A DNA stretch of 5,575 nucleotides from an uncultured Ruminococcus sp. (GTDB taxonomy: Bacteria > Bacillota > Clostridia > Oscillospirales > Ruminococcaceae). Below the pieces are notes generated by a model. It was given only the letters and a program-made list of their open reading frames with translations. It did not search any database and was not told the DNA's origin. The stretch covers positions 1-5,575 of the forward strand of contig CALGTT010000040.1 in the NCBI GenBank assembly GCA_937901485.1, read 5' to 3'. Made by a program: the position numbers and the translations under genes. The first letter of the stretch is position 1. Every line of letters begins with the position of its first letter. Shown piece after piece: positions 1-5,521 of the stretch.

Positions 1-2445
1 AAGATCCAGCTCCAGCTCCTTGTCGATCTCATAGAACACGACCGGTGCGTCATCCGCGGTTTCCTCCGCCGGACGATTCACGACCTGCACGGTTTCTGCA
101 ATGCCGAGCAGCCGCTTCATAGCGTTGGTTTTGAGCAGGAATTTGCAGATGTTCATGGCATTGCGCTGTAATTCCGCACGTGTCAGACTGCCGTCCGCAA
201 GGCATTCGAGGGTGTTGTCCTCATGGCAGCCGCCCTCTGCGCAGACCATGTAGACATCATTCTGCGCCATTGCCATTGCCGCAAAATCAGTCTTGTCAGG
301 GGCTTGTCCGCGGCGGTTGATATTTGCCCACCAGTCGGTCATAGTAAAGCCGTCAAATCCCCATTCATCACGAAGAATGACCGTATTCAGATCATAGCTG
401 CCAGCCGTCCAGAGTCCGTTGACAGAGCCGTAGGAGGTCATAACGGAGTCCGCACTCCCCTGCTCCACTGCAATTTGGAAGCCTTTGAGATAGATCTCGC
501 GCAGGGCGCGTTCGGACACGGCATCATCGAGAAAATGGCGATTCGTTTCCTGATTGTTGCCGCAGAAATGCTTGACCGTACCCGTCACGCCCACGGAATG
601 CAGACCGCGCAGCTGTGCTGCTGCCATCGTTCCGGTCAGGTAGGGATCTTCGGAAAAATACTCGAAATTGCGTCCATTCAGCGGGTGGCGGTGGATGTTC
701 ATACCAGGGCCGAGCAGACAATCCACGCGGTTCACGGTCATTTCCAGTCCCATGAACACAAACAGGTTTTCCGTCAGCTCCGGATTGAACGTGGACGCGA
801 TCATCGTGCCGCTGGGCAGGCTGAATGCCTTTGTGCCGCAGTCAAGCCGCATTCCGGACGGGCCATCGGAACAGCAGGCACACGGAATGCCGCGTGCTGT
901 CAGCGCATCGGTCACGCCGCCGAATGCAGACGCTGTACCGGCAGTCACGCGCGGACTGCCCATACCCTCGCCGCGGATGATGCAGGCAAGCTCCTCGTCG
1001 GAGAGCTGCGCGATGAATTCTTCCATCGTATGCGCACCGCTGTGCACATCGGAGAGCAGAATGCCCCTGTCACCGGTGTACGCGATCTCCTCCGGCAATC
1101 CGGCAATGCGCCGTTGTGCCTCATCGAACGCATGGAGAGGGACATCTTCCATTCTCATAGTATAGCTGCCGTCCGCTGTGCTCTGCGGCTTCATGCGCCG
1201 GAACGGGAGCACGGGCGGCATTGCCTGACGGCACTGTCTGACAACGATCGTTTCGGGCAGTTCGTGCACATGGCAGAGCTTTGCACTGCGCACATCCGTG
1301 CCGGCATAGAACCGGTACACGCCCGCTTCAAGCACCTCGCAGAAGCGATGACCGGACGCGCCGGAATCATCATAGGACGCAAGGTCGGAAAGCTTCACCT
1401 GCAAATGCAGATCCTGCCCCTGCTCCGGCGCAAGGCATCCGGTTTTTGCGTAGGCACACAGCACCCTTGCAGGCTTGCCCAGTGCCCCCTGCGGAGCTTC
1501 GCAGTAGAGCTGGATGACCTCTTTTCCGGCATGTTTTCCGACATTTATGATGTAGACATCCACATCCAGCACATCCCCCTGTGTGCACACAGCAGTGACA
1601 GAATGCGCAAAGGTCGTGTAGGAAAGCCCGAAGCCGAACGGATAGCGCACACGATCCTTGGCGAACGTTTCAAAATAGCGGTAGCCGACGTAGATATCCT
1701 CGCAGTAGAAATTACGGTTTCTGTCGCCGAACCAGCGGTGGGAGGGGTAATCCTCCGTGCACATGGCAATGGTATCGGGGAGCTTGCCGGAGGGGCTGAC
1801 CTTTCCGGTGAGGACATCCGCTGTGCCCGTGCCGCCCGTCATGCCGCCCTGCCAGACAAGCAGGAGCGCGTCGGGGGTGCAGGTGTCGAAAAATCCCAGA
1901 TCCATGATGTTTCCGGTGTTGAGCAGCACGATCATCCGCGCAAATGCGCCGCGCACCTTTGTGAGCATTTCCTGCTCCGCCGCGCTGAACAGGAACGAGC
2001 CTTCCTCCGGACGGTTGTCCTGCTCCTCGCCCGCGGTTCTGCCGATGATGACAACGGCAGTTTTGCAGGCTTTTCCCACGCGCTGCACCAGCGCGTTATC
2101 CAGCGGCATTTCCACCTGTGACCACGGCTCAAGCCCCCATCCCTCGCCTTGATCGAAGGGATTTTTTTCGTCCCATGCGCGGTAGGTGTCGAGCAGCTCC
2201 GCATTCACACGCACGCCGCTTTCGAGCAGTCCGTCCAGAATGCCCGTAACTTTCGAGACATTCACCATGCCGCCCGAACCCGTGCCGCTTTTGCAGTAGT
2301 GCAGCTGCATTCTGCCGAACACAGCGATCTCCTCCCCCTTTGGGAGGGGCAGTGCGTGGTTTTCGTTGCGCAGCATGACAATACCCTCCGCGACGGTTTC
2401 CGCCGCCGCCGCAAGGTATTGTTCCCAGTCAAGAATACGATTCAT
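1..2445 (-). CDS. Glycoside hydrolase family 3 beta-glycosidase (beta-glucosidase-like) with permuted domain order, 3' end cut by window edge
   Basis: This gene encodes a retaining exo-acting GH3 enzyme, probably a beta-glucosidase or beta-xylosidase that removes the non-reducing sugar from oligosaccharides. The reading frame is open for 815 codons from ATG at 2445 to base 1; the stop lies outside the window. The domain order is reversed relative to standard GH3. Residues about 15-275 are the GH3 C-domain (EGIVMLRNEN near 20-29, AGEEQDNR at 138-145, YPFGFGLSYTTF from 268). Next comes a fibronectin-III-like region (about 276-395). The TIM barrel is last (about 475-790), with SDGPSG from 526, GRNFEYFSEDP from 591, KHF at 625-627 and TMTDWW carrying the likely nucleophile Asp704. 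Glu140 is the likely acid/base by comparison with the family motif GEG. All key residues are present. There is no signal peptide, so the enzyme is probably cytoplasmic. The start is supported by an AAGGTGA ribosome binding site. It lies 9 bp after the deacetylase gene and is probably cotranscribed. Substrate preference cannot be read from sequence. Confidence 0.95.
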   Translation of the reverse strand, partial: MNRILDWEQYLAAAAETVAEGIVMLRNENHALPLPKGEEIAVFGRMQLHYCKSGTGSGGMVNVSKVTGILDGLLESGVRVNAELLDTYRAWDEKNPFDQGEGWGLEPWSQVEMPLDNALVQRVGKACKTAVVIIGRTAGEEQDNRPEEGSFLFSAAEQEMLTKVRGAFARMIVLLNTGNIMDLGFFDTCTPDALLLVWQGGMTGGTGTADVLTGKVSPSGKLPDTIAMCTEDYPSHRWFGDRNRNFYCEDIYVGYRYFETFAKDRVRYPFGFGLSYTTFAHSVTAVCTQGDVLDVDVYIINVGKHAGKEVIQLYCEAPQGALGKPARVLCAYAKTGCLAPEQGQDLHLQVKLSDLASYDDSGASGHRFCEVLEAGVYRFYAGTDVRSAKLCHVHELPETIVVRQCRQAMPPVLPFRRMKPQSTADGSYTMRMEDVPLHAFDEAQRRIAGLPEEIAYTGDRGILLSDVHSGAHTMEEFIAQLSDEELACIIRGEGMGSPRVTAGTASAFGGVTDALTARGIPCACCSDGPSGMRLDCGTKAFSLPSGTMIASTFNPELTENLFVFMGLEMTVNRVDCLLGPGMNIHRHPLNGRNFEYFSEDPYLTGTMAAAQLRGLHSVGVTGTVKHFCGNNQETNRHFLDDAVSERALREIYLKGFQIAVEQGSADSVMTSYGSVNGLWTAGSYDLNTVILRDEWGFDGFTMTDWWANINRRGQAPDKTDFAAMAMAQNDVYMVCAEGGCHEDNTLECLADGSLTRAELQRNAMNICKFLLKTNAMKRLLGIAETVQVVNRPAEETADDAPVVFYEIDKELELDL

Positions 2446-2448
2446 AAT

Positions 2449-2457
2449 GTCACCTTA
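2449..2457 (-). promoter_or_regulatory. Ribosome binding site of the GH3 gene overlapping the upstream stop codon
   Basis: On the minus strand AAGGTGA (2456-2450) lies four bases before the GH3 ATG at 2445. Its first two bases are the last two of the TAA stop (2457-2455) of the deacetylase gene. Ribosomes finishing the deacetylase therefore terminate on top of the next initiation site, which suggests translational coupling and supports the GH3 start. Stop and start are in the same frame, nine bases apart. Confidence 0.8.
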
Positions 2458-3738
2458 CTTTCCGTTTTCCAGCAGCATTTTCTTCAGGATCGCCAGATCA
2501 TAGGCGTTGACTGCATCATCCGGATGCAGTGCGGCATTTTCTGCCTGTGCCTTTGTCAGCGTTTCCAGACCGAGGAGATATTTTTGCAGGAGGATCACAT
2601 CGCTCACATCCACCGTACCGCTGAGATCCACATCACCGGAAAGCTTGACAGTTCCCGATGCTCTGGTGAGGATCTCTGCCTTTGTCATCGTCATCATGCC
2701 GTTGGACGGCGCGATCGTCATGCGGTCAAGATCGGCATAGTCCACGCCGTTTGCCGTGAGTGCCGCCAGAATATCCGCGGCAAGGAAGCAGGCGCGCTCA
2801 CCGTTGGAATAGGCAGGCGCAATGGTGTGCCAGAGGGCTTCCCCCGACCATTTCTGGAGCACGACCTGCGGCGGATAAGTGCCCTCGTAGGCAACCTCGA
2901 TCGCGTAGGAATCACCCAGCTCTGCCAGAAGCTCCCTGTCAAGCACTGCCGTGTCACTCCAGCCAGCCCAGCTTGGCTCGCCGGATGCTTCGCCGCTGAA
3001 CACCTCCGTATGCGGCGCATACTCCGCGCACGGATACTTTGCCACTTCATTGTAAAGAAGATCGCCGCGCGGCGTTTCGCCCTGACGTTCAAACAGCTCC
3101 GTGAGCGTCACGAATTCATAGCCGTCCGCGATCAGCTCCGGAATGATGGTTTTCAAAGCCTCGACCGTCTGGTCATTTCCGGCGGCATCGTGCAGCAGCA
3201 CGATCAGTCCGTCCTTTGCGGCATCAAGCACCATATCCGCACGTTCCTGCGCGGTGACGTTTTCCATGTAGTCATAGCAGCCGAAACCGCCGATGAACGG
3301 CTGGTCGATGACCTCGAACATGGTCTGGTTGGTGTCAATGAACGGCGGGCGGAAGAATTTCGTGTGCTCGCCCGTGATCTCGTACACCCATTCATCCACA
3401 TAGGTGATCTCCGCCTGCATCTCCTCTGCGGACATGGACGGCATGTTGGAATGCGTCTTGGAATGATTGTTGATCTCACAGCCCATGTCATAGGCACGCT
3501 TGACCGTAACAGCACTTTCCTCATTGATATTTGTGCCGATCAGGAAAAAGGACGCAACTGCGTCATATTCCTCCAGCAGATCGAGAATCTCGTTGGTGGT
3601 CGTGGTGTTCGGGCCGTCGTCAAAGGTCAGGGCAATGACCTTGTCAGGCTTCTTTGCCGTGTCAGCTGCGGACACGGGCAGGGCGGATGCAGCCATGGCA
3701 CATGCGGCGGCAGTGCCGATCAGTTTACGGTATTTCAT
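2455..3738 (-). CDS. Secreted CE4 polysaccharide deacetylase (acetylxylan esterase-like) with C-terminal dockerin
   Basis: This 427-residue secreted protein should be a metal-dependent deacetylase. Residues 1-24 are a signal peptide: K2, R4 and K5, a hydrophobic core, and a V-S-A cleavage site after Ala24. The NodB-homology (CE4) domain spans about 32-218. It has TFDDGP at 38-43 (Asp40 base, Asp41 metal ligand), NHSKTH at 91-96 (metal ligands His92 and His96), RPPF at 130-133, YDYMEN near 155-160 and LLHD at 181-184 (His183). All catalytic motifs are intact. Residues about 225-365 form an unassigned module with several Trp (257, 260, 297, 303), possibly carbohydrate-binding. Residues 368-427 are a dockerin: the first calcium loop is canonical (D369, D371, S373, G374, D380), the second is degenerate. 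The dockerin points to a cohesin-bearing scaffold, so acetylated xylan is the likeliest substrate. Chitin or peptidoglycan deacetylation is the alternative. The start is backed by AGGAG nine bases upstream. Confidence 0.93.
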   Translation of the reverse strand: MKYRKLIGTAAACAMAASALPVSAADTAKKPDKVIALTFDDGPNTTTTNEILDLLEEYDAVASFFLIGTNINEESAVTVKRAYDMGCEINNHSKTHSNMPSMSAEEMQAEITYVDEWVYEITGEHTKFFRPPFIDTNQTMFEVIDQPFIGGFGCYDYMENVTAQERADMVLDAAKDGLIVLLHDAAGNDQTVEALKTIIPELIADGYEFVTLTELFERQGETPRGDLLYNEVAKYPCAEYAPHTEVFSGEASGEPSWAGWSDTAVLDRELLAELGDSYAIEVAYEGTYPPQVVLQKWSGEALWHTIAPAYSNGERACFLAADILAALTANGVDYADLDRMTIAPSNGMMTMTKAEILTRASGTVKLSGDVDLSGTVDVSDVILLQKYLLGLETLTKAQAENAALHPDDAVNAYDLAILKKMLLENGK

Positions 3739-3747
3739 GATGATTCA

Positions 3748-3752
3748 CTCCT
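3748..3752 (-). promoter_or_regulatory. Ribosome binding site of the CE4-dockerin gene
   Basis: AGGAG on the minus strand lies nine bases before the ATG at 3738. It sits in the 31-bp gap after the ArsC-like gene. No convincing promoter or terminator hairpin is present in this gap, so read-through from the upstream genes is the simplest reading. Confidence 0.7.
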
Positions 3753-3769
3753 ATTATAGTAACGTATCT

Positions 3770-4111
3770 TTACTCCCAGCTTTTCCACACATCCGGCTGA
3801 TAGCCGAGTGTGGCAAGCCTGCCATTGCGGACAATGGGGGTTTTGATGATGTGCTGGTTTTCAAAGACCTTTTCGAGCTTGTCGGTATCGGTCAGGTATT
3901 GCAGGAGCGTGAGCAGCTCCGTGTCCTTTGCCTTTTCGTCAATGAGGGCATCGAGTCCCCCGACCGCCTTCATGACACTCTGGAATTCGCCCTTGCTCAT
4001 GCCCTTTTCCTTCATGTCGATGAGCTGGTATTTCACGCGTCGTTCCTTGAAGTAACGCTCCGCTTTTTTGGTGTCAAAGCACTTTTTTGTGCCGAAGATC
4101 TGAATATTCAT
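3770..4111 (-). CDS. ArsC/Spx/YffB-family thioredoxin-fold protein
   Basis: This small cytoplasmic protein of 113 residues has the normal size of the ArsC family (arsenate reductase, Spx and YffB-like proteins). The N-terminus NIQIFGTKKCFDTKKA is the beta-strand plus active-site loop, with a single cysteine, Cys11. The Spx-type CxxC is absent because the position three after Cys11 is Thr14. The C-terminal segment TPIVRNGRLATLGYQPDVW (91-109) carries the family's Thr-Pro turn and a conserved arginine, Arg95. The single Cys and the C-terminal motif fit the broad 'arsenate reductase-like' group better than Spx, which is a transcription regulator. No arsenic genes are nearby, so true arsenate reduction is unproven. 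A thiol or glutathione-like redox role is possible. The start overlaps the preceding gene's stop as ATGA (4111-4108), and GGAGG precedes the ATG by five bases. Confidence 0.88.
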   Translation of the reverse strand: MNIQIFGTKKCFDTKKAERYFKERRVKYQLIDMKEKGMSKGEFQSVMKAVGGLDALIDEKAKDTELLTLLQYLTDTDKLEKVFENQHIIKTPIVRNGRLATLGYQPDVWKSWE

Positions 4112-4656
4112 GGTTTCCTCCTTTTCAGCCGTTCCGGCTCTCTGTACGCGTTATGAACGCGGATACTGCATTTTTTTGCCCATGCCAGCAGCCGTCCGGA
4201 ATTTTCATCGGAGAAGCTGGTTTTTGCCGCAGCTTTTCCGTCGATCATCACACGAATCGTACCGAATGCGCTGCATTCGATGCTGTCGATCTGCCGGAAT
4301 TCCCAGCAGTCCGTGCCGTAGTACATCGTTTTCCCGAAGATACGGATCTTCCGCCTGTATTTCTGGTACAGGAACCGGTACAGTGTGAGCAGTCCGACAA
4401 AGGCAAGCAGACAGAGGATCAGCAGCTCCATCGGGCGCAGACCGTCCTCCGCGATTTTCTGCGTCAGTGTTTTTGCGGACATCAGGAGCAGAAACACAAA
4501 GGTCACAGCCAGCAGAGCCGTAACGGTATCATGCTCCCCGACCACGAAATCTGCATTGGAAAGATCCTCCCGAAACTCCGCAAGAGCCTGTTCCTCCTCC
4601 GCAAGGATCGCAGCCTGCTGGTTAAGAAATCTTTCCGTATATGTCTTCACATTCAT
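4108..4656 (-). CDS. Uncharacterised protein with two membrane segments and a C-terminal soluble domain
   Basis: I do not recognise this 182-residue protein. The N-terminal region (1-43) is charged and Glu/Ala-rich around EEEQALAEF, likely helical. Two hydrophobic segments follow at about 45-61 and 76-97, separated by a short polar loop, so both ends should lie on the same side of the membrane. Basic residues right after the second segment (K99, R101, R102, K103, R105) suggest by the positive-inside rule that both ends are cytoplasmic. Residues about 104-168 alternate short beta-like stretches and end in a helix (SGRLLAWAKK), resembling a small bacterial PH-like domain; this is inference only. 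The tail is basic (ERLKRRKP). I chose ATG at 4656 over an in-frame TTG at 4674 because GAGAGGAAG sits ahead of it and it forms an ATGA overlap with the upstream stop. The gene also overlaps the ArsC-like start by four bases. Confidence 0.82.
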   Translation of the reverse strand: MNVKTYTERFLNQQAAILAEEEQALAEFREDLSNADFVVGEHDTVTALLAVTFVFLLLMSAKTLTQKIAEDGLRPMELLILCLLAFVGLLTLYRFLYQKYRRKIRIFGKTMYYGTDCWEFRQIDSIECSAFGTIRVMIDGKAAAKTSFSDENSGRLLAWAKKCSIRVHNAYREPERLKRRKP

Positions 4657-5204
4657 GGTGCTTCCTCTCCGCAAAGCTTCACCACTGTTATCCCATGCCC
4701 CAGTGCATCGGTGAGCGTTCCGAACACATCCGCCGTTTTCATGCGGATGCTGGAGGTGTTGATGCAGGGGTGGCAGGCGAAATATTCCGCGTTCATCACA
4801 TCCTCATCCACTACCAGCCGCACACGGCATTCCGGATCGAACATCAGCCCCATGATGCTTGCCGAACCCGGTGTCAGGTTCAGGTACTGCTCCATGCTCT
4901 CCCCATCCGCAAAGGACAGGCGCGAACAGCCAAGCTGCCCGGTGATCTCCTTGGTCTTGAACGCCTTGTCCCCCGGAATCAGCAGCAGGTAGAAATCCGT
5001 TTTCTGGCGGTTGCAGAGAAACAGATTCTTGCAGATCATCGCCCCAAGCACCTTGTCGATCTCCGCACAAACCTCCATCGTGAACGCCGGCTCGTGGTCG
5101 ATCCGGTCATATTCGATGCCGAGGGAATCGAGCAGGTCATAGGTCTTTACTTCCTTGTCCACTCTGCCTGCACAGTCGGCAGGTCTTCCATGCTCTAATT
5201 TCAT
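4653..5204 (-). CDS. YbaK/ProX-family aminoacyl-tRNA editing protein (prolyl-tRNA synthetase-associated domain)
   Basis: This 183-residue free-standing editing-domain protein resembles the ProX/PrdX (ProXp-ala) branch of the YbaK family. Members hydrolyse mischarged tRNA, typically Ala-tRNA(Pro), in the cytoplasm, protecting translation from errors by prolyl-tRNA synthetase. Recognisable parts are VKTYDLLDSLGIEY and DHEPAFTMEVC (about 19-46), the CKNLFL motif at 58-63 with the conserved Lys59, LSFAD at 96-100, TPGSASIMGL at 111-120, and HPCINTSSI at 145-153, the usual HPxxNT signature. Length matches the family. The protein is unusually rich in cysteine for its size (nine, including C58, C64, C93, C144 and C147). 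The start has GGAG seven bases upstream, and the promoter at 5239-5267 leaves a short leader of about 28 nt. It is the first gene of the minus-strand run. The exact tRNA substrate is inferred from the family, not shown. Confidence 0.92.
   Translation of the reverse strand: MKLEHGRPADCAGRVDKEVKTYDLLDSLGIEYDRIDHEPAFTMEVCAEIDKVLGAMICKNLFLCNRQKTDFYLLLIPGDKAFKTKEITGQLGCSRLSFADGESMEQYLNLTPGSASIMGLMFDPECRVRLVVDEDVMNAEYFACHPCINTSSIRMKTADVFGTLTDALGHGITVVKLCGEEAP
4664..4670 (-). promoter_or_regulatory. Ribosome binding site deciding the start of the two-membrane-segment protein
   Basis: GGAGAGG on the minus strand ends seven bases before ATG 4656. It lies downstream of the alternative TTG at 4674, so it can serve only the ATG start. 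That ATG overlaps the TGA of the tRNA-editing gene (4655-4653), giving an ATGA junction. Confidence 0.7.
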
Positions 5205-5211
5205 ACGCTTA

Positions 5212-5215
5212 CTCC
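5212..5215 (-). promoter_or_regulatory. Ribosome binding site of the tRNA-editing gene
   Basis: GGAG on the minus strand lies seven bases before ATG 5204, the normal spacing. No other in-frame start close by has a better site. Confidence 0.65.
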
Positions 5216-5238
5216 GTTTCTATATAATGTATGCTTTC

Positions 5239-5267
5239 ATTATAACAGAATCCGTGCGCAATTGCAA
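5239..5267 (-). promoter_or_regulatory. Sigma-A promoter with extended -10 for the minus-strand gene run
   Basis: Read on the minus strand, TTGCAA (5267-5262) is a 4/6 match to the -35 box. It is followed by a 17-base spacer and a perfect TATAAT (5244-5239), preceded by TG one base upstream as an extended -10. Transcription should begin near 5232, about 28 bases before the first ATG. The -35 hexamer is self-complementary and recurs at 5274-5279; whether this matters for regulation is unknown. This is the only convincing promoter seen for the five minus-strand genes. Confidence 0.75.
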
Positions 5268-5413
5268 TGCTTTTTGCAAAGATAACCGCAAATCTCCGCT
5301 TTTCCGTGCGAAAAATTCTACCATTGCTTTTCATTATCCGGGCATCGTTTTTCCGCTATCCGTTCTGTATACTTTTGGGTAAAAATTATATATTAGTCTA
5401 CTATGACTTGTGC

Positions 5414-5439
5414 AATACACACAACAAATTGTGTGTATT
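5414..5439. repeat. Perfect 11-bp inverted repeat with 4-base loop, possible operator
   Basis: The arms AATACACACAA (5414-5424) and TTGTGTGTATT (5429-5439) are exact reverse complements, separated by CAAA. The repeat is AT-rich and not followed by a run of T, so it is unlikely to be an efficient intrinsic terminator. It is centred about 100 bases upstream of the predicted rightward start and lies between the two divergent promoters, fitting a regulator-binding site or an upstream hairpin. A second, overlapping symmetry (TTGTG, seven bases, CACAA) occupies 5408-5424. Confidence 0.7.
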
Positions 5440-5492
5440 TCCATTCAGTCCTACAAAAATACAACGGAACATGTATTATTTCCAGAATTTAC

Positions 5493-5521
5493 TTGACTTT
5501 TCGATTCACCCGTAGTATAAT
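5493..5521 (+). promoter_or_regulatory. Near-consensus sigma-A promoter firing rightward out of the window
   Basis: TTGACT (5493-5498; 5/6 of the -35 consensus), an exact 17-base spacer and a perfect TATAAT (5516-5521) form the best promoter in the window. Transcription should start near 5528. No ribosome binding site with a sustained open frame follows before the window ends: the ATG at 5529 meets a stop after three codons, and the final ATG at 5573 lacks a Shine-Dalgarno sequence. The transcript therefore has a leader of at least about 45 bases before its gene, which lies outside the window. Confidence 0.8.

Noticed and set aside
223..2121. Long plus-strand open frame of 632 codons
   Set aside because: It is the exact codon-for-codon complement of the GH3 gene, open only because that gene rarely uses TTA, CTA or TCA codons. 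It lacks a ribosome binding site and family-like sequence.
2149..3759. Long plus-strand open frame of 536 codons
   Set aside because: It lies in the same complementary register opposite the CE4-dockerin gene, whose signal peptide, catalytic motifs and dockerin are unmistakable. It is a shadow of that gene.
3739..3769. TATAAT-like sequence just before the CE4-dockerin gene
   Set aside because: There is no -35 match at proper spacing, and transcription would begin on the ribosome binding site, leaving almost no leader.
3756..3772. AGTAA/TTACT inverted repeat as a terminator after the ArsC-like gene
   Set aside because: Five weak A/T-rich pairs with a seven-base loop and no T run cannot make a credible intrinsic terminator.
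4657..4674. TTG start at 4674 for the two-membrane-segment protein
   Set aside because: The ribosome binding site lies downstream of it, and ATG 4656 gives an ATGA overlap like that of the next gene.
4087..4992. Plus-strand open frame of 301 codons
   Set aside because: It runs antisense across two well-supported genes and has no recognisable domain or ribosome binding site.
5385..5415. Second minus-strand promoter (TTGCAC, 19 bases, TATAAT)
   Set aside because: A 19-base spacer is poor, and a much better promoter lies closer to the gene. It cannot be excluded but is not supported.
5408..5424. Rex-type operator
   Set aside because: The half-sites TTGTG and CACAA are separated by seven bases instead of the eight in the Rex consensus, so naming the regulator is not justified.
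5267..5515. Plus-strand open frame of 82 codons in the intergenic region
   Set aside because: It has no ribosome binding site, covers the palindrome and the rightward -35 box, and has low-complexity AT-driven composition.
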